A DNA stretch of 64,000 bases from Corynebacterium sp. MSK041 (GCF_030232265.1 NZ_JASPJK010000013.1:1-64000); one strand, 5' to 3'. Shown: positions 28,650 through 38,167, counted from the stretch's first letter. Notes: a model not told the origin generated them from the sequence alone. Translations and numbers: made by a program.

Positions 28650-30620
28650 TTAGTTCTTACGCTCGCGGACCTGGCCGAAGATCTCGTCCAAGGTGCCGTG
28701 CTGGAACGTGATGGTCTTACCACCGGCCGGGATGTCCTTCATGTCAGACGTTGGCCAGCCAAGGCGGCCCTGCTCCCAACCGTTCTTGCCCCACTCGTTG
28801 AAGATGTTGCCGTAGTAGATCACGTGAGCACCAGACGCCGGGGAGAAGTAGATGTTGCCGTGCTCGAACTCTTGGAAGAAGCCACCATTGATCTTCTTCT
28901 CGTTGCTCGTTGGGTAGCCCAGGTTAGAGCGGGCGGTGCCCATCTCCGCGTACTTCGCGCCGATGGCACCGAAGACCATGTGGTGGCCCTCGCCCACGCC
29001 CTCTGGGTTGCGGGTCAGGTAACCATTCTGGAACTTCTGCACGTAGCCAGCACCAACAGCCTCAGCCTCAGCGACCGGGTAGCCCAGCGGGCCACCCTCG
29101 TAGCCACCCTTACCCCATGCTGCGAACATATCGCCCGGGATAGCCTGCGCACCGGTCTCCGGGGTCCAGTAGACGGAACCACGCTCAAAGTGGACGTAGC
29201 GGCCCTTACCATCCGGGGTGGTCAGCTCGCTCGTCTTGGGGAAGCCCAACCAACCAGCCGGGCCACCCAGAGCGTTGTACTTAGCGAGGATCGCACCGAT
29301 CAGCACGTGCGCACCGGTATCCGGGGACCAGAACGCGGAACCATTCCTGAACTCCTGAGCCTTACCGCGGCCACCGGCCACGTCGTACTCGTTGTTCACG
29401 CAGGAACCGATAGCACCGGACTTGGTGGCCTCACTGATCGCACCAATGGCGTTGCACTGTGCACCACGATCACCCTCCGGAATGTTCAGCGACTCAGCAA
29501 TGAACGGCCATGCCTGGGACATCTCAAACTGCCAGTACTCCCAGGAGTGAACACCCGACGGACGGTACCGAGTGACGATCGGCACGCCCGCCTGCTTCGC
29601 ATACCGCTCAAAGGTCTGGGTGGACATGCGGGAGATAATCTCCAAGCCAACACCAGCCGCATTGGCTGGGCCCTTTGCCACAGACTCAGCGTTACCAAAG
29701 TCATCCTTGCCCGAGCCAGCAGAGACGTAGACCGTCTTGCCCTTCAAGTTCTCAATACCCAGCTTCGGATCATGGTCGATCCAATCCTGGGAACCAGCCG
29801 GGCCCCACATTGCCTCAGAGTTGTAGCCGCCAGCATCCTTTTGAGCTGCCATAATTGCCATCGGCATACCGGACGTGGTGGTGTCCAAGTAGCCAGAGAA
29901 GGAACCCACAAAGTTGAACAGGTGCGGGTTACGCTCCGCCAAGTTCACAGCAGCCGTACCACCCATGGACAGGCCCACGACAGCGCGGGAACCATTCGAG
30001 CGGTACTCATTGTTCAGCACCGGGACCAGCTCCTTTGTCAGGAAGGTCTCCCACTTGTAGTGCTTACCGTTATCCGGCTGCTGCCAATCGGAGTAGAAAG
30101 AGGACTCGCCGCCCACCGGCAGAACCACGTTGACATTCTTGTCCGCGTAGAACTGCTCGATATTCGTCTCGATGGTCCAACCATTCTCATCATCACGCGC
30201 ACGCAAACCATCAAGCGCCCACACCTCCGGGAACTTCGCCTGCGGGTTCGAGTGCCAGTCACGCGCCAGCAGGATCTGCACCTGGATCTGCTCACCCGGC
30301 ATCGCCGCCGAATTAATGAACACAGCCACACGACGCTGCGTCAACCACTCAATACGATCAACCGTCACACCCTCCGGCAGACCATCAATCTGCGGATTCT
30401 CATCCACCTCAATCGGCGTGCGCTTCGGCGGGTCCGACGGACGCAGACCATCGGAAAGGCCACGCCCAGAGGACAAAGAGCTGGACAGATCAGAGGAACC
30501 AATCTGTGCAACCGCCGGAGCGACGGCTACGCCAACAGCCAGTGCTGTCGGGACCGCGGCGATAGCGAGCATCTGGCCCTTCGTGGCCTTGCGGGGAAAA
30601 CGTCGAGGTGTCAAGCGCAT
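28650..30620 (-). CDS. Mycolyltransferase (antigen 85 family) with C-terminal LGFP repeats, Cop1-like
   Basis: Transfers mycolate from trehalose monomycolate to arabinogalactan or to another trehalose monomycolate. The 656-residue protein has a signal peptide, an Ag85-like esterase domain to about residue 370 (nucleophile GLSMGG, late His in GVHSWEYWQ), then four LGFP-type repeats (LGFP, LGYP, LGYP, LGWP) that probably bind the wall. This matches Cop1/PS1 of C. glutamicum. It heads the operon leading to accD3. The 469 bases upstream hold its promoter region, one REP-like repeat and the terminator of the next gene. Confidence 0.93.
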   Translation of the reverse strand: MRLTPRRFPRKATKGQMLAIAAVPTALAVGVAVAPAVAQIGSSDLSSSLSSGRGLSDGLRPSDPPKRTPIEVDENPQIDGLPEGVTVDRIEWLTQRRVAVFINSAAMPGEQIQVQILLARDWHSNPQAKFPEVWALDGLRARDDENGWTIETNIEQFYADKNVNVVLPVGGESSFYSDWQQPDNGKHYKWETFLTKELVPVLNNEYRSNGSRAVVGLSMGGTAAVNLAERNPHLFNFVGSFSGYLDTTTSGMPMAIMAAQKDAGGYNSEAMWGPAGSQDWIDHDPKLGIENLKGKTVYVSAGSGKDDFGNAESVAKGPANAAGVGLEIISRMSTQTFERYAKQAGVPIVTRYRPSGVHSWEYWQFEMSQAWPFIAESLNIPEGDRGAQCNAIGAISEATKSGAIGSCVNNEYDVAGGRGKAQEFRNGSAFWSPDTGAHVLIGAILAKYNALGGPAGWLGFPKTSELTTPDGKGRYVHFERGSVYWTPETGAQAIPGDMFAAWGKGGYEGGPLGYPVAEAEAVGAGYVQKFQNGYLTRNPEGVGEGHHMVFGAIGAKYAEMGTARSNLGYPTSNEKKINGGFFQEFEHGNIYFSPASGAHVIYYGNIFNEWGKNGWEQGRLGWPTSDMKDIPAGGKTITFQHGTLDEIFGQVRERKN

Positions 30621-30868
30621 GGAGGCATCCCTTTAGTGGTTCGAGTGTTTCACTGTTCTTCACTCAGAAAAACAGGTACGGAAAATACCGGAGCTCACCA
30701 CCCCAGGGGTTCCCCTCCCCTAGGCCGGGCCGGCTGCTTCATTATGTTGTGGCATGAAGTTTAAGTTTCACTTGAGACTTTACCCTGGAGACACGCCGAG
30801 TGAAAGGTGTGAATTGTGGGTTTAGTGGTGATCGCGTGTTTGTTGGGGCCTCTTTCCGGTCCCTGCCA

Positions 30869-30923
30869 GTGCACGATTTCCGGAAATCGTGCACAACCCG
30901 CATTAAAACACCAGGACTGCTCT
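30869..30923 (+). repeat. REP-like element copy A (palindrome plus conserved tail)
   Basis: A perfect 26-base palindrome at 30869-30894 (half-site GTGCACGATTTCC) is followed at 30905-30923 by AAAACACCAGGACTGCTCT. The same two parts recur in inverted orientation at 37628-37684. Looser similarity to the second copy continues for about 30 bases after the tail. A second hairpin, GCCCGACCAACTCC with its near-complement, lies at about 30947-30980. Confidence 0.7.
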
Positions 30924-31032
30924 TAACTTTGGAAAGTTCAGGGCAGAGGCCCGACCAACTCCGAGGAGTTCGTCGTGGGCTTCCTCGAGCAAGGGCCCTC
31001 AAAAGTGGAAAAGCCTCCAAAACCAACAAAAA

Positions 31033-31069
31033 ATCCCTCCCAGCCCTTTTCAAAGGGACTGGAAGGGAT
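31033..31069 (-). terminator. Intrinsic terminator of the mycolyltransferase gene
   Basis: On the minus strand a long stem (ATCCCTTCCAG with its near-complement and an inner CCCTTT/AAAGGG) is followed by TTTTTTG, just after the stop of the gene that ends at 31090. Confidence 0.8.
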
Positions 31070-31089
31070 CCCGTCACTCGTACGAGCGA

Positions 31090-32100
31090 TTACCACGCAT
31101 TCATGTGGTTGAGCACGCGCGCCTTGGTCTTGACCATCTGGCCGCCGAACTCTTTCCAGTTGTGCAGGCCCAGTGACGGGTAATCCGAGGTTACGTTGAT
31201 ACCGGTCAGGCGGGCCTTGCCTTCCCAGATGCGGGTGCTTGCCATTGCGCCGATCTCGAGGAGAGAGCCAGCGACCTGGTGCTGGGGCAGGTAGCTCGCA
31301 TCAGCCGGGCCTGGGATGCCGCTGGCGGCAGAGATATACACGTCGGTGTTGCGCAGGCCGTGCATGTTGAGGAACGGGTCGTTCTCAAAACGGGTCGGGC
31401 TGAGCAGGGAGCCGTACATGGCGTTGATGTTGTAGCCACCCGCATCCAAAAGCGACAGACGCAGCATGGTCTGCATACCTGGCAGCGTAGTGGTCAGGTA
31501 GCCAGAGAAGCTGAGCACCTGACGGAACTGGTTGGGGTGCTTAGCTGCCAGGTTCATTGCGGCGGTGCCACCCATGGACAGGCCGATGATGGAGTTGTTG
31601 TTCGGCGCGACACCGAAGTGCTGCTGGAGGTAGCCGGGCAGCTCACGAGTGAGGAAGGTCTCCCAACGGTAGGTCTTGCCGTTGCCGTACTGCGGGTCCG
31701 CAGTCCAGTCGGCGTAGAAGGAGCCCTCACCGCCAACCGGGGCAACCAGGGTGATGTTCGAGTTCTCGTAGATGGCTGCCGCGTTGACGTCCTCGAACCA
31801 GGCGTTGGTCTTCTCCGTCGCACGCAGGCCGTCCAGCAGGTACAGGCCAGCGTTGCCACCGCGTGCTGCCGGCACGATCTGAACCGGGATGTTGCGGTTC
31901 ATCGACGGGGACCACACGTCACAGCGCTGCACCCAGTAGCCAACTGGATCCCAGTGGCAGTGTCCGGTTGCGTCAGGGCGCAGCCACCCACGCGGGTTGG
32001 CGTGTGCCTCATTCGGCGCAACAAGCATCATGCTCATCGCTGCTACAACTGCTGTCACCAGCGCGATCAGGGCGCGGCGCACAGAGAGAGTCGCGTTCAT
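31090..32100 (-). CDS. Mycolyltransferase, antigen 85 family (Cmt-type)
   Basis: The 336-residue secreted esterase has a signal peptide ending AHA-NP. The Ag85-like fold has nucleophile motif GLSMGGTAAMNLA, an acidic-residue region around YISAASG and a late His (LGLHNWKEFG). It lacks the LGFP repeats of the neighbouring Cop1-like protein. It lies upstream of the Cop1-like operon but has its own terminator. Its 110-base upstream region lies between it and aftB and is the likely promoter site. Confidence 0.92.
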   Translation of the reverse strand: MNATLSVRRALIALVTAVVAAMSMMLVAPNEAHANPRGWLRPDATGHCHWDPVGYWVQRCDVWSPSMNRNIPVQIVPAARGGNAGLYLLDGLRATEKTNAWFEDVNAAAIYENSNITLVAPVGGEGSFYADWTADPQYGNGKTYRWETFLTRELPGYLQQHFGVAPNNNSIIGLSMGGTAAMNLAAKHPNQFRQVLSFSGYLTTTLPGMQTMLRLSLLDAGGYNINAMYGSLLSPTRFENDPFLNMHGLRNTDVYISAASGIPGPADASYLPQHQVAGSLLEIGAMASTRIWEGKARLTGINVTSDYPSLGLHNWKEFGGQMVKTKARVLNHMNAW

Positions 32101-32211
32101 GTTCTCACCAATCAGATCTTCGGGAAAATTTTGGGATTACATCCCGGTATGTCGCAGATTGTCTGCAAAGCGTTACCGTGATGTTATCAACGGTGCACAA
32201 AACTTTTCCAC

Positions 32212-34026
32212 TTATTGGTCTGACCAGTACACGGGCGGGCCTTCCAACCCCACGTCTTCGCCGGCGGCGATGCGCTCGAGCGTGTCCGCATCAAGGTACA
32301 CATCAGGGAAATCATTGACGGTCAACGTGCGACCTTTTGTCAGTGCCCAGCCCATGTTTTTCACAAAACGCTTCGCACTCATCGGTTCGCGGTAGGTAGC
32401 AATAAGCTCGTTGATCTCAGGCGTACGCAGCGCCGCGCGTGCTTGCCGGACGAGCTGCTTATCCGCGTTCTCCGGCAACTCCTCGACATCCACCCCCGTA
32501 TCTGCCAACTGCCAGTAGTACGGCAACTGCTTGTCGTGGCCGATGCGTCCGTCCGATAGGCGTGGTTGACGCGCGGCCAGAGGCGTGGTTAAGCCGACGG
32601 AGTCCAGGATGCGATCATCCAGCTCAGCCAGCATCCCGGTCATGCCCAAATTGATGTGGTACGCCGTGGGCGGCAGCTGCCCGAGGTCCGTCTGCGCGTC
32701 CTTCCCGGTCATACGGGAGCGGGGCTGCCACTGGAAGGCGCTTGGGTGCCCTTGGATGCGCACCAGGGTCACCGCGGCAGTCGAATTAGTCTCATCGGAA
32801 TGGATTGCGTCCCAGGCTTCGGGCCACCCGTTCATCATGTCTGAGGCGTAGAAGTCTTCGGCGTAGCGTGGCGGGTTACCGGATTCACGGAGCAAGACTG
32901 CCGTCCAGAATTCTCGTTCGTCCACGATAGTGAGCTCCACCGGGTTCTCATCAAAAGGATCAAAACCTAAGTCGTGGCCACGGTGGATGACCAACCCCGC
33001 CCAGATGACTAGCCCCGCGGTGGCCACCCCCGTAATCAGCGTGGCTGGCACCGCCATCACCGGCAGCAGCATGGCAAACAGGGGCAGCAAAACCATGCGT
33101 CCGTGCATGAAGTCCCCGCCCACTTTCACCACATATATAAGGTGCAGTGCGCCACAGCCGAAGACCAAGAGGGCCACCAAGGCCTGTTTGCCAGCGCGTT
33201 GGTAGATAAACATTGCACCCAAAGCGATGGCGATAAGGAGGGGCAACCACAGCCAGTAAGGGTGCACCGTGTCCCATACATAGGCGGCACCCGTGCGCCA
33301 AGCGGATTCGGAGGCAGACTTAGCCACCGCGGTGTGGGGTGTGAGCAGCCCGTAGTAGCCCATACGGAAGATCGTGTAGGCCGCCGGCAACGGCAAGGCC
33401 GCAGCCAGAATTCCGCCGACGCGGCGCAGATTGTGGCGGTTCAAAGCAAGCAGCAGCACACCGGTCAATCCGCCGTACAAGGCCAGTTCAGGCCTGACCA
33501 GCCACGACAAACCAGCCCAGAAGGCAAGCCAGTACAGGGTAGAGGATTTTTCCGAATCCTCTGCCCAGCGCACCAACAGCGCGAACCATACCGCCAGCCA
33601 TGCCAGGGACAAGCCCCATTCCAAACCGGAGGTGGCAAAGTCCCGTGCGGGCGGCAGGGCGAGGTAGATGATGATGCCAAACGGCAACACCGTGTGCTGC
33701 CCCCACAGCTTGCCCGCGGCAACAGTGCCCACCACCGCCGCGATGACGGTGAAGGCAAGGGCCAGCCACATCGCTACATCCTCAAGCTTCATCCCTGGCA
33801 ACCAAGAGAAAGCAACAATGAGGTACTGCCACAGGGTGGACGTGTTCGCCTCAACGCGCTCACCAACATTGAACACGGGGCCGTTACCGGCGAGGATGTT
33901 GCGCACGGTGCGCAGCACAATCAGCCCGTCATCGCTGATCCAGCGGCGGGCGAAACCACCCCAGAATGCGAAAGCGCCCGCGATGAGAGCCGACAAGAGC
34001 AGCGAAAGACGGGCGCTTTTTTCCAT
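32212..34026 (-). CDS. aftB: Terminal arabinofuranosyltransferase AftB
   Basis: Adds the terminal beta-1,2 arabinofuranose to arabinan from decaprenyl-phosphoryl-arabinose. The 604-residue GT-C protein has about nine to ten transmembrane helices, the N-terminal loop acidic pair (RRWISDDGLIVLRTVRN) and a C-terminal periplasmic domain. ATG 34026 has AGGA 8 bases upstream; an in-frame ATG three codons earlier is less likely. It follows the ubiA gene by about 10 bases, as in other mycolata. Confidence 0.9.
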   Translation of the reverse strand: MEKSARLSLLLSALIAGAFAFWGGFARRWISDDGLIVLRTVRNILAGNGPVFNVGERVEANTSTLWQYLIVAFSWLPGMKLEDVAMWLALAFTVIAAVVGTVAAGKLWGQHTVLPFGIIIYLALPPARDFATSGLEWGLSLAWLAVWFALLVRWAEDSEKSSTLYWLAFWAGLSWLVRPELALYGGLTGVLLLALNRHNLRRVGGILAAALPLPAAYTIFRMGYYGLLTPHTAVAKSASESAWRTGAAYVWDTVHPYWLWLPLLIAIALGAMFIYQRAGKQALVALLVFGCGALHLIYVVKVGGDFMHGRMVLLPLFAMLLPVMAVPATLITGVATAGLVIWAGLVIHRGHDLGFDPFDENPVELTIVDEREFWTAVLLRESGNPPRYAEDFYASDMMNGWPEAWDAIHSDETNSTAAVTLVRIQGHPSAFQWQPRSRMTGKDAQTDLGQLPPTAYHINLGMTGMLAELDDRILDSVGLTTPLAARQPRLSDGRIGHDKQLPYYWQLADTGVDVEELPENADKQLVRQARAALRTPEINELIATYREPMSAKRFVKNMGWALTKGRTLTVNDFPDVYLDADTLERIAAGEDVGLEGPPVYWSDQ

Positions 34027-34036
34027 GCGGAGCATC

Positions 34037-35035
34037 CTAGCTCATGGCAGGAATCACATAGACAGCCATCACGATGGTGAAGATCCAGAGCAGGGCAAGC
34101 ATCTGCAATACCCTGTCTTCCAGAGCAATTTCATCCGGGGCGCCACCATTGCCGCTATCCACTTCGGCTGCGTAGCGCAGGATGGCGATGATGAAGGGGA
34201 CCATGGAGATCTGGTACCAGAGGCCTTCGGCGGGGGCGACGCCGTCGGAAAGCGTGAAGCCCCACAGTGCATAGGACATGACCACGGCTGTGGCGGACAG
34301 TGTCCACACGAAACGCAGGTAGGTCTGCGTGTAGCCCTGCAGCGACTTGCGGATCTTCGCGCCCGTACGCTCCGCGAGCAGCAATTCCGCGTAGCGCTTG
34401 CCGGAGGCCATGAACAGCGACCCGAACGCCGCGACCAACAGGAACCACTGCGACAGATCAATATTCGCCGCAACACCGCCAGCCATAGCGCGCAGCATGA
34501 AACCGGAAGACACCAGCGCGATATCAATCACCGGGATGTGCTTCCAGCCGAAGCAGTAGCCCAGCTGAAGCGCGATGTACACGCCAATCACCGTTGCCAG
34601 CGCCACACCATCAGAAGCCAGGAACGACAGGCCGATAGCTAGCGCGATAAGCGTTGCCGCCATTGCATACGCCAAACCAATGGGCAGCTTGCCGGAGGCA
34701 ATCGGGCGGAAACGCTTCGTCGGGTGAGCGCGGTCTGCCTCCACATCACGCGCGTCATTGACCAGGTAGATCGAAGACGCACCGAAGCAGAACACGATGA
34801 ACGCCAGCGCAATATCCCACACGGTGCGAGACGTGAAGGAATCCGTTCCTGCAGCCAAAGGTGCCGCCAGAACCAAGACGTTCTTGACCCACTGCTTCGG
34901 GCGCAAGCCCTTGATCATCGCGTCGGGCAGGTTCTTCGGCGGAGTCTTCTTCCGGTTGTAATCCACACCCTCGGTGTGGGGCTCAGATTTCAGAAACGGC
35001 TCGTCCTGCAAAGGCGGAGTGTTCGGCTCGGTCAT
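34037..35035 (-). CDS. Decaprenyl-phosphate phosphoribosyltransferase (UbiA family)
   Basis: Joins phosphoribosyl pyrophosphate to decaprenyl phosphate, the first step to the arabinose donor. The 332-residue protein has a hydrophilic N-terminus and about nine helices. The UbiA motif is NDARDVEADRAHPTKRFRP, and a second conserved loop lies at GWKHIPVIDI. It overlaps the PAP2 gene by 4 bases. Homologue of Rv3806c (often called ubiA or dprA). Confidence 0.92.
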   Translation of the reverse strand: MTEPNTPPLQDEPFLKSEPHTEGVDYNRKKTPPKNLPDAMIKGLRPKQWVKNVLVLAAPLAAGTDSFTSRTVWDIALAFIVFCFGASSIYLVNDARDVEADRAHPTKRFRPIASGKLPIGLAYAMAATLIALAIGLSFLASDGVALATVIGVYIALQLGYCFGWKHIPVIDIALVSSGFMLRAMAGGVAANIDLSQWFLLVAAFGSLFMASGKRYAELLLAERTGAKIRKSLQGYTQTYLRFVWTLSATAVVMSYALWGFTLSDGVAPAEGLWYQISMVPFIIAILRYAAEVDSGNGGAPDEIALEDRVLQMLALLWIFTIVMAVYVIPAMS

Positions 35036-35556
35036 GCTGTCTGCCTTTCAATCTCAATCGCGGCGCGCGCCACCCCAGCCCCCAGGAGCGCACCCGCCAG
35101 AGTGTCCGTGGGATAGTGCACGCCCAGGACCATGCGGGACGCCATCATAATGGGAATGCCGGCGTACGGCAGTTTTGAACCAGTGATGTCTGCAAGGTGC
35201 ACCATCGCAGCGCTTGTCGACGTCGCATGCGAACTCGGAAAACTCAACTTCGACGGCGTACCCACACCCACCTTGATCCTGGGATCATGCGGGCGACGGC
35301 GCCGGACGATCCGCTTGATCACCACGGATGCCGCGTGTGCTGTAAAAGCTCCAGCACCCATGGCCAGCCACTTCCGTCGACGCTTCTCATCCACAGCCGC
35401 ACCTGCCGCCGAGATGCCCAGCCACCCAAGGGCGTGCTCACCGAAGTGGCTGAGGCCACGGGCGGTGGGGAGGACCCCGGGGGCGTCGAAAAGCAATTTC
35501 TGAAGCTCGCGTAGAGCGCTCACTTCATAAGTAGTCAAAGAGTTTTTATTGCTCAT
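35032..35556 (-). CDS. PAP2-family phosphatase (decaprenyl phosphoribose 5-phosphate phosphatase)
   Basis: Predicted to remove the 5-phosphate from decaprenyl-phosphoryl-5-phosphoribose. The 174-residue membrane protein carries all three acid-phosphatase motifs: KRIVRRRRPHDP, PSSHATS and SRMVLGVHYPTDTLAG. It overlaps glfT2 by 11 bases upstream and the ubiA-type gene by 4 bases downstream, so the pathway steps are translationally coupled. Homologue of Rv3807c. Confidence 0.88.
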   Translation of the reverse strand: MSNKNSLTTYEVSALRELQKLLFDAPGVLPTARGLSHFGEHALGWLGISAAGAAVDEKRRRKWLAMGAGAFTAHAASVVIKRIVRRRRPHDPRIKVGVGTPSKLSFPSSHATSTSAAMVHLADITGSKLPYAGIPIMMASRMVLGVHYPTDTLAGALLGAGVARAAIEIERQTA

Positions 35557-37501
35557 CGAAGATCTTCTTCCAGTTCTCGTGGCTGGTCAGCTCCGGGCGT
35601 GCCTCGCGGTAGGTGCGCTTGAGCCCCGCCCAACGATCCTTGATCTCCGCGCGCAGACGCTTCTGCTCATCGAGGAGAGTCTTAGCCAGCTCCTTATCAC
35701 GCTTGCGGAAGGCCACACCCGTGCCACCAGCCGTGGACACCGTCGCGGAATCCACGCGAGCCAACGTGTACCAACGCGCCTCCTCCGCGGTGAGGTTGAG
35801 CTGCGGCGCCTCCCAATGCGCACGATCCTCCGGTTTACGCAGGTGAAGCAGAGACTTCGCAGCCCACGGAATCTTCTTGATCTTGGCCAGACGCCCACCC
35901 ATCTTGTTCGTGGGCACACCCGGTGCGCCTGTTGCTGCCGGCAAATCCGCCGCGGACGGCAGCACCTGCGCATCGGGGAAGCCCTTCCGGATCTCCTGAA
36001 TCCGCGGCAGCGAGGATTCAAGGATGTCAAAGAGCTGGTCCGGGCCGGCGAGGAAGTCCTTCATCGCCTCATTCTGGATAGCGATGGTGGAGTACTCCAT
36101 GCACACGTAGTGCTTGAGCGTGGACTTCAGCATGTTCTTCAGCATCGCCTCCGGATTCTCCGGACCGTAGATGCTGGCCACGATGAGGCGGTTGCGCATG
36201 TGGAAGTACGCCTGCCAGTCAATAGCATCGTCCTTGTCGGCCCAGGCCATGTGCCAGATGGCAACGCCGGGCCATGTGACCGTGGGAAAACCTGCTTCTT
36301 TGGCGCGCAACGCGTACTCGTTATCGTCCCACTTAATGAACAGCGGGAGTGGCAGACCCATCTTCTCCGCGACCACGCGCGGGAAAAGGTTCATCCACCA
36401 GCCGTTGTAATCCACATCAATGCGGCGGTGCAACGGGCGCGAGGTGGTCTTGCGCGGATCGAGATCCTCTTCCTCCGTACCCACGTAACCAAGCGGATAT
36501 TTAGCAAAGTCGTGGTCGTAGACGGCATGTTTCGCGGCGGAGAACATAAAGATGTTCGGGTCCACCGTCTCACCCGTGGTGCGCAACTGGCTGCGATCCT
36601 GCAAGTTCAGCATCTGGCCGCCGACGAGGATCGGGCTCTTGGCATAGCGGGCGGCCTGCACCGCGCGCAGGATCGAATCCGGCTCAATCGCGATGTCATC
36701 GTCCATGTACAGAATGAACGGGACATCGGTCTGGTTGAGCGCCTCATGCATAATGCGGGAGTAACCGCCGGAACCACCAAGATTTCCTTGCTGGAAGATT
36801 TTCAATCTTCCAGCAAGATTCTTCTCGGCCTCCCTGAAGTCCGGTTCATCCGCTGGGTGCTGGTTACCCTGGTCCGGCATCAGCACATCCGTGATTGCCT
36901 CCAGCACCAGCGGGTCTTCTGCCAAAGCGTGCAGCGCGTTGACAGCATCGCGCGGACGGTTGAACGTCGGGATACCCACCGCGACCTTCTTCTCCGAGGG
37001 CGCAATCGTGCTGCCATCCGGAAGCACCTGCTCCTTCGGCTCATGCGGCGCGAACCAGCCGGCACCCGTGATCGTCGCGTCCGACTCCGCGTTCACGTCG
37101 AACCACAACCAGCCACCATCTTCAAAGTTGGCCAGCTTCAGCGGGATCTCCACCCGGGCGTCCTTCGCCTCCACGTTGGTCACTGCGATGCGCACACCAT
37201 CATGCTTCGAGCGGTACACCGAAATCGTCGCCGCACCTTCCACATCCATGGCCAACACGACTGTGTCCAGCTGCGACCAGCGGCGCCAATACGACGCCGG
37301 GAAAGCATTGAAATACGTTTCGAAGGAGACTTCCTCACCCGCCCCCATGCTGAAGCTTGTCCGGCCCGACCACGTCACACGCTGTTTATTCTGCTCCGCC
37401 TCAATGAGGTACAGCATGCGGACGTCGTGCGGTTCGCCCTTCTTTGGCATCAGCACACGCTGAAGGACGTCTACTGCAGTCGTTGTTTCCACAGATCTCA
37501 C
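35546..37501 (-). CDS. glfT2: Galactofuranosyltransferase GlfT2
   Basis: Polymerises the galactan chain of arabinogalactan from UDP-galactofuranose with alternating linkages. The 651-residue protein has an N-terminal beta domain, a GT-A domain with the metal site LYMDDDIAIEPDS, the acceptor region NLGGSGGYS, the catalytic WDDNEYALRAKEAG and a C-terminal helical domain. The start is GTG 37501; a GTG at 37492 is also possible. It heads the glfT2-PAP2-ubiA-aftB operon. Confidence 0.93.
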   Translation of the reverse strand: MRSVETTTAVDVLQRVLMPKKGEPHDVRMLYLIEAEQNKQRVTWSGRTSFSMGAGEEVSFETYFNAFPASYWRRWSQLDTVVLAMDVEGAATISVYRSKHDGVRIAVTNVEAKDARVEIPLKLANFEDGGWLWFDVNAESDATITGAGWFAPHEPKEQVLPDGSTIAPSEKKVAVGIPTFNRPRDAVNALHALAEDPLVLEAITDVLMPDQGNQHPADEPDFREAEKNLAGRLKIFQQGNLGGSGGYSRIMHEALNQTDVPFILYMDDDIAIEPDSILRAVQAARYAKSPILVGGQMLNLQDRSQLRTTGETVDPNIFMFSAAKHAVYDHDFAKYPLGYVGTEEEDLDPRKTTSRPLHRRIDVDYNGWWMNLFPRVVAEKMGLPLPLFIKWDDNEYALRAKEAGFPTVTWPGVAIWHMAWADKDDAIDWQAYFHMRNRLIVASIYGPENPEAMLKNMLKSTLKHYVCMEYSTIAIQNEAMKDFLAGPDQLFDILESSLPRIQEIRKGFPDAQVLPSAADLPAATGAPGVPTNKMGGRLAKIKKIPWAAKSLLHLRKPEDRAHWEAPQLNLTAEEARWYTLARVDSATVSTAGGTGVAFRKRDKELAKTLLDEQKRLRAEIKDRWAGLKRTYREARPELTSHENWKKIFDEQ

Positions 37502-37627
37502 TTTCGGTGCCTAAATAGAGTGTCGCCCTAAGCGTAGTGCGTCCACGCTTGCCGACGGGTTTTCGGCGCTCGAACACGCCCTGCCGCTTTTGTGCGAGCG
37601 GAACTGTGCCCTAACTCCCCGGATTCG

Positions 37628-37684
37628 AGAGCAGTCCTGGTGTTTTAGAGAGTTCAATGCACGATTCCCGGGAATCGTGCATTG
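37628..37684 (-). repeat. REP-like element copy B (inverted relative to copy A)
   Basis: AGAGCAGTCCTGGTGTTTT at 37628-37646 is the exact complement of the tail of copy A. A perfect 30-base palindrome follows at 37655-37684 (half-site CAATGCACGATTCCC). The two copies bracket the cmt-aftB-ubiA-PAP2-glfT2 block. Confidence 0.7.
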
Positions 37685-37695
37685 GGAACGCGAAA

Positions 37696-37729
37696 AGCCC
37701 TGACCCGGATGAGAATCCAGGCCAGGGCT
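37696..37729 (-). terminator. Intrinsic terminator of the three-helix protein gene
   Basis: On the minus strand AGCCCTGGCCTGGAT pairs with its near-complement around a short loop, followed by TTTTCG, about 20 bases after the stop at 37749. Confidence 0.7.
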
Positions 37730-37748
37730 CGAGGCTAGTAGCAGCCAG

Positions 37749-37982
37749 TTAGGCGGCGATCAGGGTCTCGCCGTACTTGGCGGGGTCGAGGGTGCCGTCC
37801 GCAATGCCAGCGAGTTGCTCTGCAGCTGCACGGCCAGCGAGAAGCGGAACCCAGCGGGTCACCTTCGCGCGCTCCAGGTGCTCTGCAAGAACTGCCTCAA
37901 GCACAGCGTCGACGACATGTACGCCCACGACACCATCAAACCGGGCGTGCAAGTCCTTGGAAATATTGTTGATTGCGATCAT
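37749..37982 (-). CDS. Small three-helix-bundle domain protein
   Basis: The 77-residue soluble protein is predicted to be all helical (a short N-terminal helix, LHARFDGVVGVHVVDAVLEAVLAEHL, then VTRWVPLLAGRAAAEQLAGI). It resembles the small actinobacterial proteins annotated as three-helix-bundle dimerization domain proteins; the function is unknown. ATG 37982 has an excellent ribosome binding site, AGGAGG, 5 bases upstream. It has its own terminator and an upstream intergenic region of 306 bases with paired GTTAAC sites. Confidence 0.7.
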   Translation of the reverse strand: MIAINNISKDLHARFDGVVGVHVVDAVLEAVLAEHLERAKVTRWVPLLAGRAAAEQLAGIADGTLDPAKYGETLIAA

Positions 37983-38092
37983 GGCATCCTCCTTTCCTTG
38001 AACGTGATAGCCATGAACTTGTATGTGGTCGTTCCATGGAGGGGTACCTCCTCGGACGAGGCTCGCGGGGTAAACATTTACGTTAGCCCTTT

Positions 38093-38109
38093 GTTAACCT
38101 GTCGTTAAC
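38093..38109. promoter_or_regulatory. Paired GTTAAC site 1
   Basis: Two GTTAAC palindromes at 38093-38098 and 38104-38109, 11 bases apart centre to centre, within TTTGTTAACC-TGTC-GTTAACTTT context. The spacing and near-copy at 38267-38284 suggest an operator. Confidence 0.45.
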
Positions 38110-38167
38110 TTTAGCAGATGGTTGGTGAACATCAAGCATTTAATTAACCCACTAGGGCGTGTGGCGG

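Noticed and set aside
28698-30764. 688-codon open frame antisense to the Cop1-like mycolyltransferase
   Set aside because: Shadow of strongly biased codon use in the real gene; composition rich in Arg, His and Thr with no motif.
30742-31077. 111-codon minus-strand frame between the two mycolyltransferases
   Set aside because: It spans the terminator and the REP-like element, so the translation (such as VVHDFRKSCT) is a by-product of the palindrome.
35549-37531. 660-codon open frame antisense to glfT2
   Set aside because: Antisense shadow; the opposite strand carries a clear GlfT2 with catalytic motifs.
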